From Marinobacterium lacunae (GTDB taxonomy: Bacteria > Pseudomonadota > Gammaproteobacteria > Pseudomonadales > Balneatricaceae), in the NCBI RefSeq assembly GCF_000705555.1, contig NZ_JMQN01000040.1, positions 248,001 to 312,000 of the forward strand: DNA of 64,000 nucleotides, given 5' to 3'. The translations under genes were made by a program, and so were the position numbers. This document shows positions 25,787-36,600 of the stretch, in pieces. How positions within the stretch are numbered: the stretch's first letter is position 1; every line of letters begins with the position of its first letter. The notes under the pieces were generated by a model. It searched no databases. It saw only the letters and a list, made by a program, of their open reading frames with translations, and was not told where the DNA came from.

Positions 25787-27506
25787 ATCCCAACCTCTTA
25801 TCACCAGACTGAACAAATAACATGGTGATAGATTGATCAGTTTTCAAGTGAAAGCCCAAAGCGTGCAGCTTCCGATGGCAATTCGGATGCAACAACACCA
25901 AGTTCTCCAGCTTGTCGCTACCACCCTTGTGCCGCTCAATAACATGGTGAATGTTCCACCCGGTCTCGAACGTGATGTACTGCTTGCACATCGGGCAACG
26001 CTTCTGCTGTCGACTCCAAAGCATATAGGTCTTCCGCTTGCCCTGTTCCGAGTTTCTCCACGCATACTCCAAGCGTTGCTCGTAGTAGCTTTCGAACTGC
26101 GGTAGGTACGGATTCGCGTCCGCTTTCATCTTAGTGTGCCGCTTGATCGGCGTGTCAGCTGCGTATATCAATGTGGCAAGTTTGCCGCTGGGGTACTGCT
26201 CCGCGAACACCCAATTGCGTTTCCCAACGCGCTTAAAGTATTTCGCTTTGACCCAGCGTTTACGGCGATTTAGATGCCGCCTCTTGCACCACTGCCACAG
26301 CAGCTTCCAGATACGATAATCCACGTAGTTGAAGGTTTCCTTGGCCACGATATGCCTGTGATAGTTAGCCCAACCCCGAATCATCGGATTGAGCATATCT
26401 ATCAACAACCAGGCCGGGACCGTTTTGTTGTCCTTCACCACTTGCCGGATCTTGGCCAGAAACTGCTTCAGGTTCTTGTGAGCAGGCTTGATTAGCAGCT
26501 TGCCCCCATATTGCCTGATATTCTGACCCAGAAAGTTGAACCCTTCCGACACATGCGTAATCAGTGTTTTTTCCGCCGACAAGGTTAACCCACGTTCCGC
26601 CATGAAGGCTTCAACAACAGGCTTTACCTCGCTGTCCAGCAGCTCTTTCGAGATGCCGGTAATGACGAAGTCATCCGCATAACGCACATAGTTGACCTTT
26701 GTCTTGTAGCTGGCTTTGGTGTTTTTCTTCCCGAATCGGGCTTCTAACTCCTCTTCCAGACCATCAAGCGCAATATTGGCCAACACCGGCGAGATAATAC
26801 CTCCTTGTGGAGTCCCCGCCTCGGTTGGGAATAACTGGCCGGATTCCATGTATCCTGCCTTTAGCCATTTTCTGACGATCACCCGGTCCAGAGGGACATG
26901 AGCAACCAGCCAGTCATGACTGATGTTGTCGAAACACCCTTTTATATCGCCTTCCAACACCCATTGAGCCGAACTCTTGCGACTGAGGTTGATGAACAAC
27001 TGCTCAATTGCATCGGCCGTAGAGCGCAAGGGACGAAAGCCATAGGAATTACGATCTGCCGTGGTCTCCGACACCGGCTCAAGCGCTAACAGGTATAACG
27101 CCTGCATGGCTCGGTCCAGCATTGTCGGAATCCCCAAAGGACGACGAGCGCCATTTGACTTCGGGATATATACGCGACGTAGCGGTCTAGGCTTATAGCC
27201 CTTCCGCACTAATCGAAATACAGCATTCCATTTGGTCTCGGGGGTGTCCCATGTTTCGCCATCGATGCCGGGGGTTTTCCGTCCCCGGTTTTCCGTCACC
27301 CGTTTCACAGCCAGAGCTTTGGCCGAAAACGAGCGAACCAGCAAGCGCTGCAGGCTATTAACCTTACGCCACTGCTGATTACTGGCCGCCTTCGCGATGC
27401 GCACCTGTAGTCCTCTCACCCTGATATGACAGGTTTCCCAGTCAATACCGTGCCAGTTGGCGGAGTGGGAAGACGCAGGTACGTCAATCGTGGTTGATAT
27501 ACTCAT
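25770..27506 (-). CDS. Group II intron reverse transcriptase/maturase
   Basis: A 578-residue LtrA-type protein. The order is: an N-terminal RT0/RT region, the RT active site YADDFVITG, the conserved QGGIISPVLANIAL, a maturase X domain (about 400-470), and a C-terminal HNH endonuclease with CPMCKQY, IHHVIERHKGG and HPNCHRKLH. It would help the intron splice and home by target-primed reverse transcription. All key residues appear intact, so the element may still be active. The ribosome site AGGAGG lies ten bases before the ATG. Transcription must come from the groE promoters through unspliced groEL mRNA, unless an internal promoter exists. Confidence 0.95.
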   Translation of the reverse strand: MSISTTIDVPASSHSANWHGIDWETCHIRVRGLQVRIAKAASNQQWRKVNSLQRLLVRSFSAKALAVKRVTENRGRKTPGIDGETWDTPETKWNAVFRLVRKGYKPRPLRRVYIPKSNGARRPLGIPTMLDRAMQALYLLALEPVSETTADRNSYGFRPLRSTADAIEQLFINLSRKSSAQWVLEGDIKGCFDNISHDWLVAHVPLDRVIVRKWLKAGYMESGQLFPTEAGTPQGGIISPVLANIALDGLEEELEARFGKKNTKASYKTKVNYVRYADDFVITGISKELLDSEVKPVVEAFMAERGLTLSAEKTLITHVSEGFNFLGQNIRQYGGKLLIKPAHKNLKQFLAKIRQVVKDNKTVPAWLLIDMLNPMIRGWANYHRHIVAKETFNYVDYRIWKLLWQWCKRRHLNRRKRWVKAKYFKRVGKRNWVFAEQYPSGKLATLIYAADTPIKRHTKMKADANPYLPQFESYYEQRLEYAWRNSEQGKRKTYMLWSRQQKRCPMCKQYITFETGWNIHHVIERHKGGSDKLENLVLLHPNCHRKLHALGFHLKTDQSITMLFVQSGDKRLGYGKQV

Positions 27507-28593
27507 CTTGCAGTCCTCCTAGGTTTGACCACCCCTGAATGACTGAAGACGCAGTAACCCCTTGCGGGAATTATGCATCCCCACAAGGGCGTCGATGAGT
27601 GAAGCCAAGGCCAAAGCCTGACTTCGATTTAGAGACTTTACAGGACGTTACGCGAGTAAAGACCTGCCAGAAGTGGGCACCGTTTCCGGTCAGGGCAAAG
27701 TTCGAACCCCTATCCTAGCCATTACAGCCAGGCATTCGCTTTTTCTGGCATCCTTTACCCGCACATCCAACAGTTTGCCTTACGGCTTACTTGCCCGATG
27801 GGCAGATGTACGGGCTTACCGAGTTCCATAACGATGACACGAGAGGGTTAGGTTCTGCCTATCTACCGGTAGCTTTGTTGTCAGCGTAATCCCAGATGTA
27901 AAAGGATTAACCAGCTACGCACCATTTTGGTTGAAGCCTGTCAGTGACTTTGGCTCCTTGCGGTTGACGGTATTTATCAGCAGTTCACATACGTTAACCA
28001 TACCTCCCAGCCTAGCACCTCACCCGCGTTGTCACTCGCAGGATCCATGCACGCACCCTCACGGGCCGCACACACCGAAAAACGGGGCTACATTGTCAGG
28101 AAGCTTCGCACCACTCCATTACTGGAATCGCACTATCCCTAGGCTACAACTGGCTGAACAGCAGGTTCACTACGCATCAGCTAAATGCGCCGAACAATCA
28201 TCGTTACAGCTTGCATCGCTGCGAGGTTAGATCAGTGACTCGATTGAGCCGTGGTGATCGTATCTGTGCTCCACACTATCCGGGCGGATGAACAAGCACG
28301 AAGTGGCATGGCAAAAGGCCATAAGGTGAGGACATGCAGAGAACCGGGACAAGCCCGATTCTCTTTTTGCATGCGTTGTTGGTTCGCTTACAGACGAACC
28401 GAGTCTGTGGTCTCAAGCGCTTAGCTAAACGCCATCATCGACCGGGGTCACATGGGTGGACTGACCGCCGCAGCGGCTCCTCTCATTCACAGTCCGGGTG
28501 AGAGGATGGGGCAGGTGCTCAACACACCTAAACCCCGGGCTAACACCTTGATTCAAAAGGAACCAAGGTGCCTCGCAGGCGACTCTCGTCGCA

Positions 28594-28594
<1 letters not shown>
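27507..28594 (-). other. Intron 5' ribozyme region (domains I-III)
   Basis: A non-coding stretch of 1,088 bases between groEL and the maturase. It contains strong local hairpins near its 5' end: GCGAC/GUCGC with a GAGA loop, a CACCUUG/CAAGGUG stem, and a GAGAAUCGGG/CCCGGUUCUC stem. The EBS1 loop is at 27805-27810. It is longer than the 550-650 bases usual upstream of an intron ORF. EBS1 lies near +785 rather than near +270, which suggests about 0.5 kb of extra sequence in domain I. Confidence 0.75.
27805..27810 (-). other. Candidate EBS1 of the intron
   Basis: UACAUC on the RNA, presented in the loop of a GCCCG/CGGGC hairpin, and complementary at all six positions to the groEL exon end GATGTA. 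A second UACAUC at 27895-27900 is not in an obvious hairpin loop. Confidence 0.7.
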
Positions 28595-30267
<1,673 letters not shown>

Positions 30268-30297
30268 TTAACGTTTTTAAGCGATTAATAGCGACGA

Positions 30298-30591
30298 TCA
30301 GTCTTCCAGTACGCCGTAGATTTCGCTTTCCTGCATGATCAGTAGCTCGTCGCCGTCAATTTTGACGGTGTTGGAACCGGCATACTGACCGAACAGGACT
30401 TTATCCCCCACTTTGACAGACGGCGCCTGAACTTCGCCGCTGTTCAGCACGCGACCCGGGCCAACAGCTACAACTTCACCGCGATTCGGTTTTTCAGCAG
30501 CAGAACCCGGCAGCACAATGCCGCTCGCCGTGGTGGTTTCTTCCTCACTGCGACGAACTACTACACGGTCGTGAAGTGGACGAATTTTCAT
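30298..30591 (-). CDS. groES: Co-chaperonin GroES (Hsp10)
   Basis: A 97-residue lid of the GroEL chamber. It has the typical [12 protein letters not shown] start, mobile loop ([16 protein letters not shown]) and YGVLED end. The ATG at 30591 has AGGAGA nine bases upstream; a longer frame adds ten residues without support. It is the first gene of groESL and lies downstream of two heat-shock-type promoters. Confidence 0.98.
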   Translation of the reverse strand: MKIRPLHDRVVVRRSEEETTTASGIVLPGSAAEKPNRGEVVAVGPGRVLNSGEVQAPSVKVGDKVLFGQYAGSNTVKIDGDELLIMQESEIYGVLED

Positions 30592-30695
30592 CTGGTTGTT
30601 CTCCTGGTATCTAGGATCCAATGCGATGTTGGTTTTTTTGTGTTTGAAGCCCTGACGGGCTCCTAAATTCAGATGCCTATGGCTCGTGGCTAACT

Positions 30696-30723
30696 AGGTG
30701 GGGCCGTGCCGACTTATTTCAAT
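30696..30723 (-). promoter_or_regulatory. Proximal sigma-32 promoter of groESL
   Basis: On the minus strand, a -35-like ATTGAAA (30717-30723), a spacer of 13 bases and a -10-like CCCCACCT (30696-30703). This fits the heat-shock sigma-32 consensus CTTGAAA/CCCCATnT in spacing and in most positions. It lies about 105 bases before groES. Confidence 0.6.
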
Positions 30724-30727
30724 GCCA

Positions 30728-30749
30728 AAAGCGATTTTTTTTTCGCTTT
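30728..30749. promoter_or_regulatory. Hairpin between the two groE promoters
   Basis: The arms AAAGCGA and TCGCTTT face each other across a homopolymer loop. It lies between the distal and proximal heat-shock promoters and just after fxsA. It could be a weak terminator for fxsA or a leader structure; the downstream U-run is short. Confidence 0.35.
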
Positions 30750-30787
30750 GACCGCGGTACCCCACACAAACAGCACTTCTCCTGCCT

Positions 30788-30815
30788 ATGTGGGGTAGTG
30801 GAAGGGGATTTCAAG
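30788..30815 (-). promoter_or_regulatory. Distal sigma-32 promoter of groESL
   Basis: On the minus strand, CTTGAAA (30809-30815), 13 bases, then CCCCACAT (30788-30795). The -35 is a perfect sigma-32 match and the -10 is near-perfect. It lies in the 250-bp gap between fxsA and groES. Confidence 0.8.
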
Positions 30816-30841
30816 GGAAGAAATGAATTTTTTCACAGGCT

Positions 30842-31330
30842 CTAGCGCGGCTTTTCATCATCCCGATCGACCACTTCGCCTTCGATCACATCACCGCCAC
30901 GTCCGGCATTGGAGGATCGCCCGTCGACATCTCCGCGCGGGTTTGCGCCCATGCCGCTCTTGGCTCTGGAGGCGACAATCACGGTAAAACGGCTCATCAA
31001 CAGACGCACGAAGGCTTGACGCAAAGGCGGGATCAGGCAGCTGAAGCCAATCGCATCAGTCACAAAGCCCGGCGTTACCAGCAAAGCGCCGCCCACCGCC
31101 AGAACAATGCCTTCAACCATCTCCTGCCCCGGCATCTCTTGTCGATCAAGGCGCTGCTGAGCACGGCTAAGAGTCGCCAGTCCCTGATGACGCAACATGT
31201 TAACCCCTATAAAGGCTGAGAGCAGCACCAGACCAACGGTGTACCACGCCCCGATCGCCTGCCCCACTTTGAGCAGCACCGTTATCTCGACGATTGGCAG
31301 AACGATGAACAGAAGGAAAAGAAATCGCAT
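30842..31330 (-). CDS. fxsA: FxsA family membrane protein
   Basis: A 162-residue inner-membrane protein. Three to four hydrophobic segments occupy the first 115 residues; the conserved LPIVEI near the N-terminus and GGALLVTPGFVTDAIGF loop identify FxsA. Overproduction of the E. coli protein relieves F-plasmid exclusion of phage T7; its normal role is not known. The C-terminal 45 residues are hydrophilic and charged. It lies directly upstream of groESL, as in many gammaproteobacteria. Confidence 0.9.
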   Translation of the reverse strand: MRFLFLLFIVLPIVEITVLLKVGQAIGAWYTVGLVLLSAFIGVNMLRHQGLATLSRAQQRLDRQEMPGQEMVEGIVLAVGGALLVTPGFVTDAIGFSCLIPPLRQAFVRLLMSRFTVIVASRAKSGMGANPRGDVDGRSSNAGRGGDVIEGEVVDRDDEKPR

Positions 31331-31583
31331 TGCGCACCTCGAACATTTTTAGCGCTACAAGACTATCAGAGAGCTGCACACAACGGTAATAGAGGCACAA
31401 AAGTGCCTGACAGAAAGCGACATCTGCGACTATTAGGCTATTTGATCATCTATACCCAGCCCGCAAAATGAATTTTGCTGCACCACGGAAATTGCGTGTT
31501 GCAGCGCAGCATATTGCGACGCACAATAAACACTGTATGCAAAACAACCAGAGACGTGATAACGCCCATAGAGGACAGGCAAT

Positions 31584-32345
31584 ATGGAACTTAAAGACAA
31601 GGTAATCGTTATAACAGGTGGTGGACGCGGTCTGGGTCGCGCGATGGCCCTGGAGCTTGCAGCCAAAGGCGCGAAACTTGCGCTGGTGGACCTGAACCAG
31701 GCCGACCTGGATGAAACGATCGGCATGTGCGTTGACAAGGGTGTGGAAGCACGCGGATATGTCGTCGATATCAGTGAAGAAGCTGAAGTCGAAAAGCTGT
31801 TCAGTGACATCGTCGCTGACCTGGGTACCCTCAACGGGCTGGTCAACAATGCAGGCATTACCCGTGACGGCCTGTTCGTGAAAGCCAAAGATGGCCAGAT
31901 CGTCGGCAAGATGTCCAAGGAGAACTGGGACCTGGTGATCAAGGTCAACCTGACCGGCACCTTCCTGTGCGGCCGCGAAGCAGCCGCGAAGATGATCGAA
32001 CTGGGCACCGAAGGCTGCATCATCAACATCTCCTCCATCTCCCGCTCCGGTAACATGGGCCAGACCAACTACACCGCAACCAAGGCGGCCGTGGAAGCAA
32101 TGGCAGTCACCTGGGCCAAAGAACTGGCCCGTTACGGTATCCGTGCAGCCTCCATTGCGCCGGGCTACATCGGCACTGAAATGGTCATGGCGATGAAACC
32201 GGAAGCACGCGAAAAAATCGAGGCCATGATTCCGACCAAGCGTCTGGGTAAACCCGAGCATATCGCCAAGACAGTTTCGTTCATTCTTGAAAACGACTAT
32301 GTCGATGGCCGTTGCTTCGAAATCGACGGCGCGCTGCGCATCTAG
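31584..32345 (+). CDS. SDR oxidoreductase, FabG-like
   Basis: A 253-residue classical short-chain dehydrogenase/reductase. The NAD(P)-binding loop TGGGRGLG (11-18), NNAG, and the catalytic Ser (INISSIS) with Y163 and K167 (YTATK) are intact. It is closest in character to 3-oxoacyl-ACP or acetoacetyl-CoA reductases, but it is not in a fatty-acid cluster, so the substrate is open. A ribosome site (AGAGGACAGG) precedes the ATG. The gap of about 250 bp upstream shows nothing recognisable. Confidence 0.88.
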   Translation: MELKDKVIVITGGGRGLGRAMALELAAKGAKLALVDLNQADLDETIGMCVDKGVEARGYVVDISEEAEVEKLFSDIVADLGTLNGLVNNAGITRDGLFVKAKDGQIVGKMSKENWDLVIKVNLTGTFLCGREAAAKMIELGTEGCIINISSISRSGNMGQTNYTATKAAVEAMAVTWAKELARYGIRAASIAPGYIGTEMVMAMKPEAREKIEAMIPTKRLGKPEHIAKTVSFILENDYVDGRCFEIDGALRI

Positions 32346-32498
32346 CCTCAGGGCATGCCCGGAGAGGCGTGTGCCTCTTCCGGGAAACCCTCTCCCCAAC
32401 TCCATCCTACATCGCTTGATTTCCCGCTTGCTTCACGCACAATGGAAAGCCCGCTCTGCGAGCGTTGCTCAATAACCTCATGACAACTCGGGAATCCA

Positions 32499-33914
32499 AT
32501 GCCAATCCGCGTTTCACGCTCATGGATTAACGCCCTCGGAATCTATCTGCGCCCCAGACCTATCACCTTGCTATTTCTGGGATTCTCTTCGGGCCTGCCA
32601 CTTTTGCTTGTGTTCTCTTCACTGTCGTTCTGGCTACGTGAAGCCGGTATTGAACGCAGCAGCATCGGATTCATATCCTGGGTCGCACTGGCCTATGCCT
32701 TCAAGTGGGTATGGGCGCCGTTGGTCGATCGTCTGAGCTTGCCGCTGCTGGGCGGGTGGCTGGGGCGACGACGCAGCTGGATGCTGCTGGCCCAAATCGG
32801 TGTAGCCGCGGGACTTTTGGCCCTGGCCGCTAATGATCCGGCACAAAACCTTCACTTCAGTGTACTGATGGCCGTGCTGGTCGCCTTCTGCTCCGCCACA
32901 CAGGACATCACGGTGGATGCCTACAGGATCGAATCAGGTGACGAGAGGATGCAGGCGGCGATGGCCGCTACCTATATGGTCGGATACCGGTTAGCGATGA
33001 TTACATCAACTGCAGGTGTGCTGGCTATCGCAGCCTTGATCGATACCAGTGAGGCGACATACGAGCATGCGCCCTGGATGCTGGCCTATACGGTGATGGC
33101 ACTGCTGATGATTCCCGGCATTCTGACCACACTGCTCTCACCAGAACCTCCGGCTCCGCCGCGGGATGAGATGAACGCACAGCTGGCGCAGATCGAGTCA
33201 TGGAGTCAACGAAACGCCCACCTTCCCGAACGGCTGGCCAGAATCGCCGGTTGGTTCTATATCGCGCTGATATGCCCTTTTGCCGATTTCATCCGACGTT
33301 ATCGCTGGCAGGCAGTGCTTATACTGGCGCTTATCGGTAGCTACCGTATCGCCGATATCGTCATGGGTGTCATAGCAAACGTATTCTATGTCGATCTTGG
33401 TTTTACCAAAGCCGAGATTGCCGCCGTTACAAAGGTATTCGGCGTCATAATGACCCTGATCGGAGCCCTCGCAGGAGGCGTACTGGTCGAACGCTTTGGC
33501 GTCATGAAAATACTGTTTGCCGGTGCACTGATGGCCGCTGCAACCAACCTGCTGTTCGCACTCATGGCACTGAGCGGCCCTCAAGTGGAGTTACTGATAT
33601 CGGTTGTGTCACTGGACAACTTCAGCGCCGGCATCGCCACAGCGGCCTTTGTGGCCTATCTTTCGGCACTGACCAACATTCAGTATTCTGCCACCCAGTA
33701 CGCACTTTTCAGTTCGGTTATGCTCCTGCTGCCGAAGTTTCTGGGCGGCTTTTCCGGGGTCGCCGTCGACAGCATCGGCTACCCGATGTTTTTCACCGGT
33801 ACCGCAGTGCTCGGCGTTCCCGTACTGATCCTGATCGTTATCGCCGCCAGAACCACCCATATTCACCACTCAAGCACAGCCAAAGATACGGCGCTCCAAG
33901 ACAATAAACTGTGA
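32499..33914 (+). CDS. AmpG-like MFS permease
   Basis: A 471-residue major-facilitator transporter with about 12-14 TM segments. The N-terminal block (FLGFSSGLPLLLVFSSLSFWL) and the DITVDAYRIE motif are hallmarks of AmpG, which imports GlcNAc-anhydroMurNAc peptides for cell-wall recycling. No ampD or nagZ is adjacent, so substrate assignment rests on family similarity. The TM4-5 and central loop (about 195-255) are of ordinary length. Confidence 0.85.
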   Translation: MPIRVSRSWINALGIYLRPRPITLLFLGFSSGLPLLLVFSSLSFWLREAGIERSSIGFISWVALAYAFKWVWAPLVDRLSLPLLGGWLGRRRSWMLLAQIGVAAGLLALAANDPAQNLHFSVLMAVLVAFCSATQDITVDAYRIESGDERMQAAMAATYMVGYRLAMITSTAGVLAIAALIDTSEATYEHAPWMLAYTVMALLMIPGILTTLLSPEPPAPPRDEMNAQLAQIESWSQRNAHLPERLARIAGWFYIALICPFADFIRRYRWQAVLILALIGSYRIADIVMGVIANVFYVDLGFTKAEIAAVTKVFGVIMTLIGALAGGVLVERFGVMKILFAGALMAAATNLLFALMALSGPQVELLISVVSLDNFSAGIATAAFVAYLSALTNIQYSATQYALFSSVMLLLPKFLGGFSGVAVDSIGYPMFFTGTAVLGVPVLILIVIAARTTHIHHSSTAKDTALQDNKL

Positions 33915-33959
33915 TCCCGACCATACAAATGTCGATCACGCTTCCGCACTATTGCAAAT

Positions 33960-33978
33960 GATATTGATTATCATTAAT
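33960..33978. promoter_or_regulatory. Fur box
   Basis: GATATTGATTATCATTAAT matches the 19-bp Fur consensus (GATAATGATAATCATTATC) at about 15 positions, with an almost perfect left arm. It lies 35 bases upstream of the small Cys-rich gene, in the promoter position, so iron repression is expected. Confidence 0.8.
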
Positions 33979-34012
33979 CTTCAATAACCAATATCATTTG
34001 AAGGAGCGCGGC

Positions 34013-34270
34013 ATGACCTACCAAATCGATGCATGGCTGGAACGCAAGGACCCTGAACTACGTGTGACCTTGAGAAATACAGGCGTGGTACTGCTGCACT
34101 GGCACAGCGAGGAACTCAAACCCATGCTGGAGTCCGGTCTGTTAAATCCTCATGATTTTTGCTGTTGTCAGGGCAAAGAGAAGGAGTTGGTACGAGAACT
34201 TTTCCTCATCGCGTGCATGGACGAGGGGCGTTGCGGACAGTGCCGCTACAATACCGGGGAGAAGCATTAG
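34013..34270 (+). CDS. Fur-controlled small cysteine-rich protein
   Basis: An 85-residue cytoplasmic protein I do not recognise. An N-terminal amphipathic part (about 1-45) is followed by a cysteine-dense C-terminal half: FCCC near 47-50, a lone Cys, and CGQC near the end. The ATG at 34013 has AAGGAG seven bases upstream. A Fur box directly ahead suggests it is made under iron limitation. The clustered cysteines could bind iron or an iron-sulfur cluster, but this is inference. It converges with yajQ. Confidence 0.7.
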   Translation: MTYQIDAWLERKDPELRVTLRNTGVVLLHWHSEELKPMLESGLLNPHDFCCCQGKEKELVRELFLIACMDEGRCGQCRYNTGEKH

Positions 34271-34287
34271 CCTCTCCCCGGCGCAGA

Positions 34288-34770
34288 TCAGTCGCGGAAG
34301 TTGTTGTACTGTAACGGCAGTTCTAGATCTGCTTCGCGCAAAACAGCCATGGCAGCCTGGAGATCATCGCGTTTTTTCCCGGTAACACGGACCTTTTCGC
34401 CTTGAATCTGGGACTGTACCTTGAGCTTGCTGTCCTTGATCAGTTTGGTGATTTTTTTGGCCATTGCCTGATCAAGCCCCTGCTTGAGCAACACCTGCTG
34501 GGTAGCCTTTACACCGCTGACATCCGGGTCTTTGACCTCCATACATTTGATGTCGATCTTGCGACCGGTCAGCTTGGAACGCAGCACCTCCAGCATCTGC
34601 TGCAGCTGGAAATCCACTTCTGCGCTTAGCGTAACGGTCTCATCCTGCATGGCAAAGTCAGCCTTCACACCCTTGAAATCATAGCGCTGCTGAATTTCGC
34701 GATTGGCCTGATCCACCGCGTTGGTCACTTCATGCATATCCAGCTCGGATACGATATCGAACGAGGGCAT
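34288..34770 (-). CDS. yajQ: YajQ family nucleotide-binding protein
   Basis: A 160-residue protein of the YajQ family (two RNP-like alpha/beta halves). It starts MPSFDIVSELDMHEV and carries the conserved FKGVKADFAM and VTGKKRDDLQ segments. Members bind c-di-GMP in Xanthomonas and act as regulators; elsewhere the function is unclear. The ATG at 34770 has a GGAGA site; a longer reading to 34854 is unsupported. It fits the window's wealth of c-di-GMP enzymes. Confidence 0.93.
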   Translation of the reverse strand: MPSFDIVSELDMHEVTNAVDQANREIQQRYDFKGVKADFAMQDETVTLSAEVDFQLQQMLEVLRSKLTGRKIDIKCMEVKDPDVSGVKATQQVLLKQGLDQAMAKKITKLIKDSKLKVQSQIQGEKVRVTGKKRDDLQAAMAVLREADLELPLQYNNFRD

Positions 34771-34883
34771 TTTCATCTCCTGATCTACTTGAGAAACGGG
34801 CAAAGTAAAAGGCCCATTTCCGGGGTTCTGTCGGGTCGCCGGCGCCGCTATCATAGCCTTTTATAGTGCAATGGAGAGAAGCT

Positions 34884-35813
34884 ATGCGCTGGCATATTCT
34901 CGGCGCGGGTGCAATCGGTTGCCTGTTTGCAGAGCGGCTGGCCCGGGCTGGGTGTGACGTCACCTTGCTCGTGCGTACCGAGGCGCAACTCGAGGGCCTT
35001 AACCGACTCGACAATATCGTAAGCGTCCAAATCGATAATACCTGGCATCTTGCCAGAGTGGACGCCGAAACTGTCGCGGACAGCTCCGCCATCCAACATC
35101 TGCTGGTCTGTACCAAGGCCTATGACGGACTGGACGCAATCAACGCCATATCGCCAAGGCTTGCGCCGGACGCGCAAATCGTACTGCTTCAGAACGGCTA
35201 TGGCCACCAACAAAAGAGCGCACTTGCCCTCGCACCGCGTCCGATTTGGGCGGGCGTCACCACATCTGGCGCACGTCGCACAGGCCCTTTCAGGGTCGTT
35301 CAGTCCGGTGAGGGAGAAACCCAGATCGGTCGCCTCAACCTGCCCGAGGGCGCAGACCACGGCCTGCCTGATGGATGGAGCACGCTGGATCACCGCGTGG
35401 TATTAAACGGCGATATCAATAGAGCCCTGTGGCAAAAGCTGGCCATAAATGCGGTAATCAACCCGTTGACGGCCCTGCATGGATGCCGCAACGGTGAGCT
35501 TCTCAGCCCCGTTTATCGCCAGGAGCTGACCACGCTATGCACTGAAATCGAGAATGTGGCCAGTGTCTGTACCCAGCCGCTTTTCGATACCACTCTGCTG
35601 GAAGCTGTGCTTGAAGTAGCCGAGAACACCGCGCAAAACCGCTCATCCATGCTTGAAGATCTAAGCGCAGGGCGGCCGACCGAGATTGAACAGATCACGG
35701 GCTTTATCTGCGCGGCTGCGCGCGAGCTTGGTGAGGAAACACCCTTGAACACGGAACTGCTCAATGCTGTACGCTTTGAGCAGCGCAGAAAAAACCGTGA
35801 GGAGCAGGCATGA
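34884..35813 (+). CDS. Ketopantoate-reductase-like protein (PanE family)
   Basis: A 309-residue NADPH-dependent 2-dehydropantoate 2-reductase family protein. The nucleotide-binding glycine loop GAGAIG is at the N-terminus, and the C-terminal helical domain carries KLAINAVINPLTALHGCRNGEL with the catalytic Lys. PanE makes pantoate for coenzyme A. Because paralogues are common, it may be a ketopantoate reductase or a related 2-ketoacid reductase. ATG 34884 follows GGAGAGAAG. Its stop overlaps ppk2 by 4 bp. Confidence 0.8.
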   Translation: MRWHILGAGAIGCLFAERLARAGCDVTLLVRTEAQLEGLNRLDNIVSVQIDNTWHLARVDAETVADSSAIQHLLVCTKAYDGLDAINAISPRLAPDAQIVLLQNGYGHQQKSALALAPRPIWAGVTTSGARRTGPFRVVQSGEGETQIGRLNLPEGADHGLPDGWSTLDHRVVLNGDINRALWQKLAINAVINPLTALHGCRNGELLSPVYRQELTTLCTEIENVASVCTQPLFDTTLLEAVLEVAENTAQNRSSMLEDLSAGRPTEIEQITGFICAAARELGEETPLNTELLNAVRFEQRRKNREEQA

Positions 35814-36568
35814 GCCCGATGAAAAAGATGAAGCGCGCAGAATATGAAGCCCTCAAACTTGATCTTCAGATTGAGCTGCTGAAGATGCAGAACTGGGTTC
35901 GCGCCAACGGCGAAAAGGTTTTGATACTGTTTGAAGGTCGCGATGCCGCCGGCAAAGGCGGTACCATTAAACGGTTTATGGAGCATTTGAACCCGCGCAG
36001 TGCGCGTGTCATTGCGCTTGAAAAACCCACCGAGCGCGAGCGCGGACAATGGTACTACCAGCGCTATATCAAGCACCTGCCGGCTGCCGGTGAGATCGTT
36101 CTGTTTGACCGCTCATGGTATAACCGTGCAGGCGTCGAGCGTGTTATGGACTTCTGTTCGCCCTCCGAGTATCTGGAATTCATGCGCGAAACGCCGGAAC
36201 TGGAGAAAATGTTTGTGCGCAGCGGTATCCGGCTTTTCAAGCTGTGGTTCGAAGTCAGCCGCGACGAACAGTTTCGCCGATTCCAGTCTCGCCGCGTCGA
36301 TCCACTCAAGCACTGGAAGCTCTCCCCTATCGACATGGCCTCACTGGATAAGTGGGATGAATACACCGAAGCCAAGGAAGCGATGTTTTTCCACACCGAT
36401 ACGGCTGACGCTCCCTGGACTGTCATCCGCTCTGACGATAAAAAGCGCGCCCGGATCAATGCCATGAGGCATCTGCTGAGCAGCCTACCCTACCCCGATC
36501 GCAACAGCGACATTACGCTGCAACCGGACCCGAACATTGTTTTACCGGCAAGGAACATCCTGAGCTGA
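35810..36568 (+). CDS. ppk2: Polyphosphate kinase 2
   Basis: A 252-residue PPK2-type kinase that moves phosphate between polyphosphate and nucleotides. Walker A EGRDAAGKGGT (about 44-54), the lid region KPTERERGQWYYQRY and the Walker B FDRSWYNRAGVERVM are conserved. A single PPK2 domain of this size typically phosphorylates ADP/GDP or AMP, depending on subclass; subclass cannot be set here. It is coupled to the upstream reductase by a 4-bp overlap. Confidence 0.93.
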   Translation: MSPMKKMKRAEYEALKLDLQIELLKMQNWVRANGEKVLILFEGRDAAGKGGTIKRFMEHLNPRSARVIALEKPTERERGQWYYQRYIKHLPAAGEIVLFDRSWYNRAGVERVMDFCSPSEYLEFMRETPELEKMFVRSGIRLFKLWFEVSRDEQFRRFQSRRVDPLKHWKLSPIDMASLDKWDEYTEAKEAMFFHTDTADAPWTVIRSDDKKRARINAMRHLLSSLPYPDRNSDITLQPDPNIVLPARNILS

Positions 36569-36584
36569 TGTTGCCCAGCTCAGG
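36559..36584 (+). terminator. Possible terminator after ppk2
   Basis: The perfect 9-bp arms CCTGAGCTG and CAGCTCAGG enclose eight bases. The T-run after it is short (CTCTTT), so termination may be partial. It partly overlaps the ppk2 stop and precedes the riboswitch. Confidence 0.4.
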
Positions 36585-36600
36585 TCAGCTCTTTACAATC

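Noticed and set aside
28062-28075. GTGCGGCCC on the minus strand as an alternative intron 5' end
   Set aside because: The six bases before it (CGGTGT) do not pair with the EBS1 candidate UACAUC, while those before 28594 pair perfectly and removal there restores a groEL TAA stop.
32358-32384. GC-rich hairpin after the SDR gene
   Set aside because: The stem is good (one bulge) but there is no T-run, so rho-independent termination is not supported.
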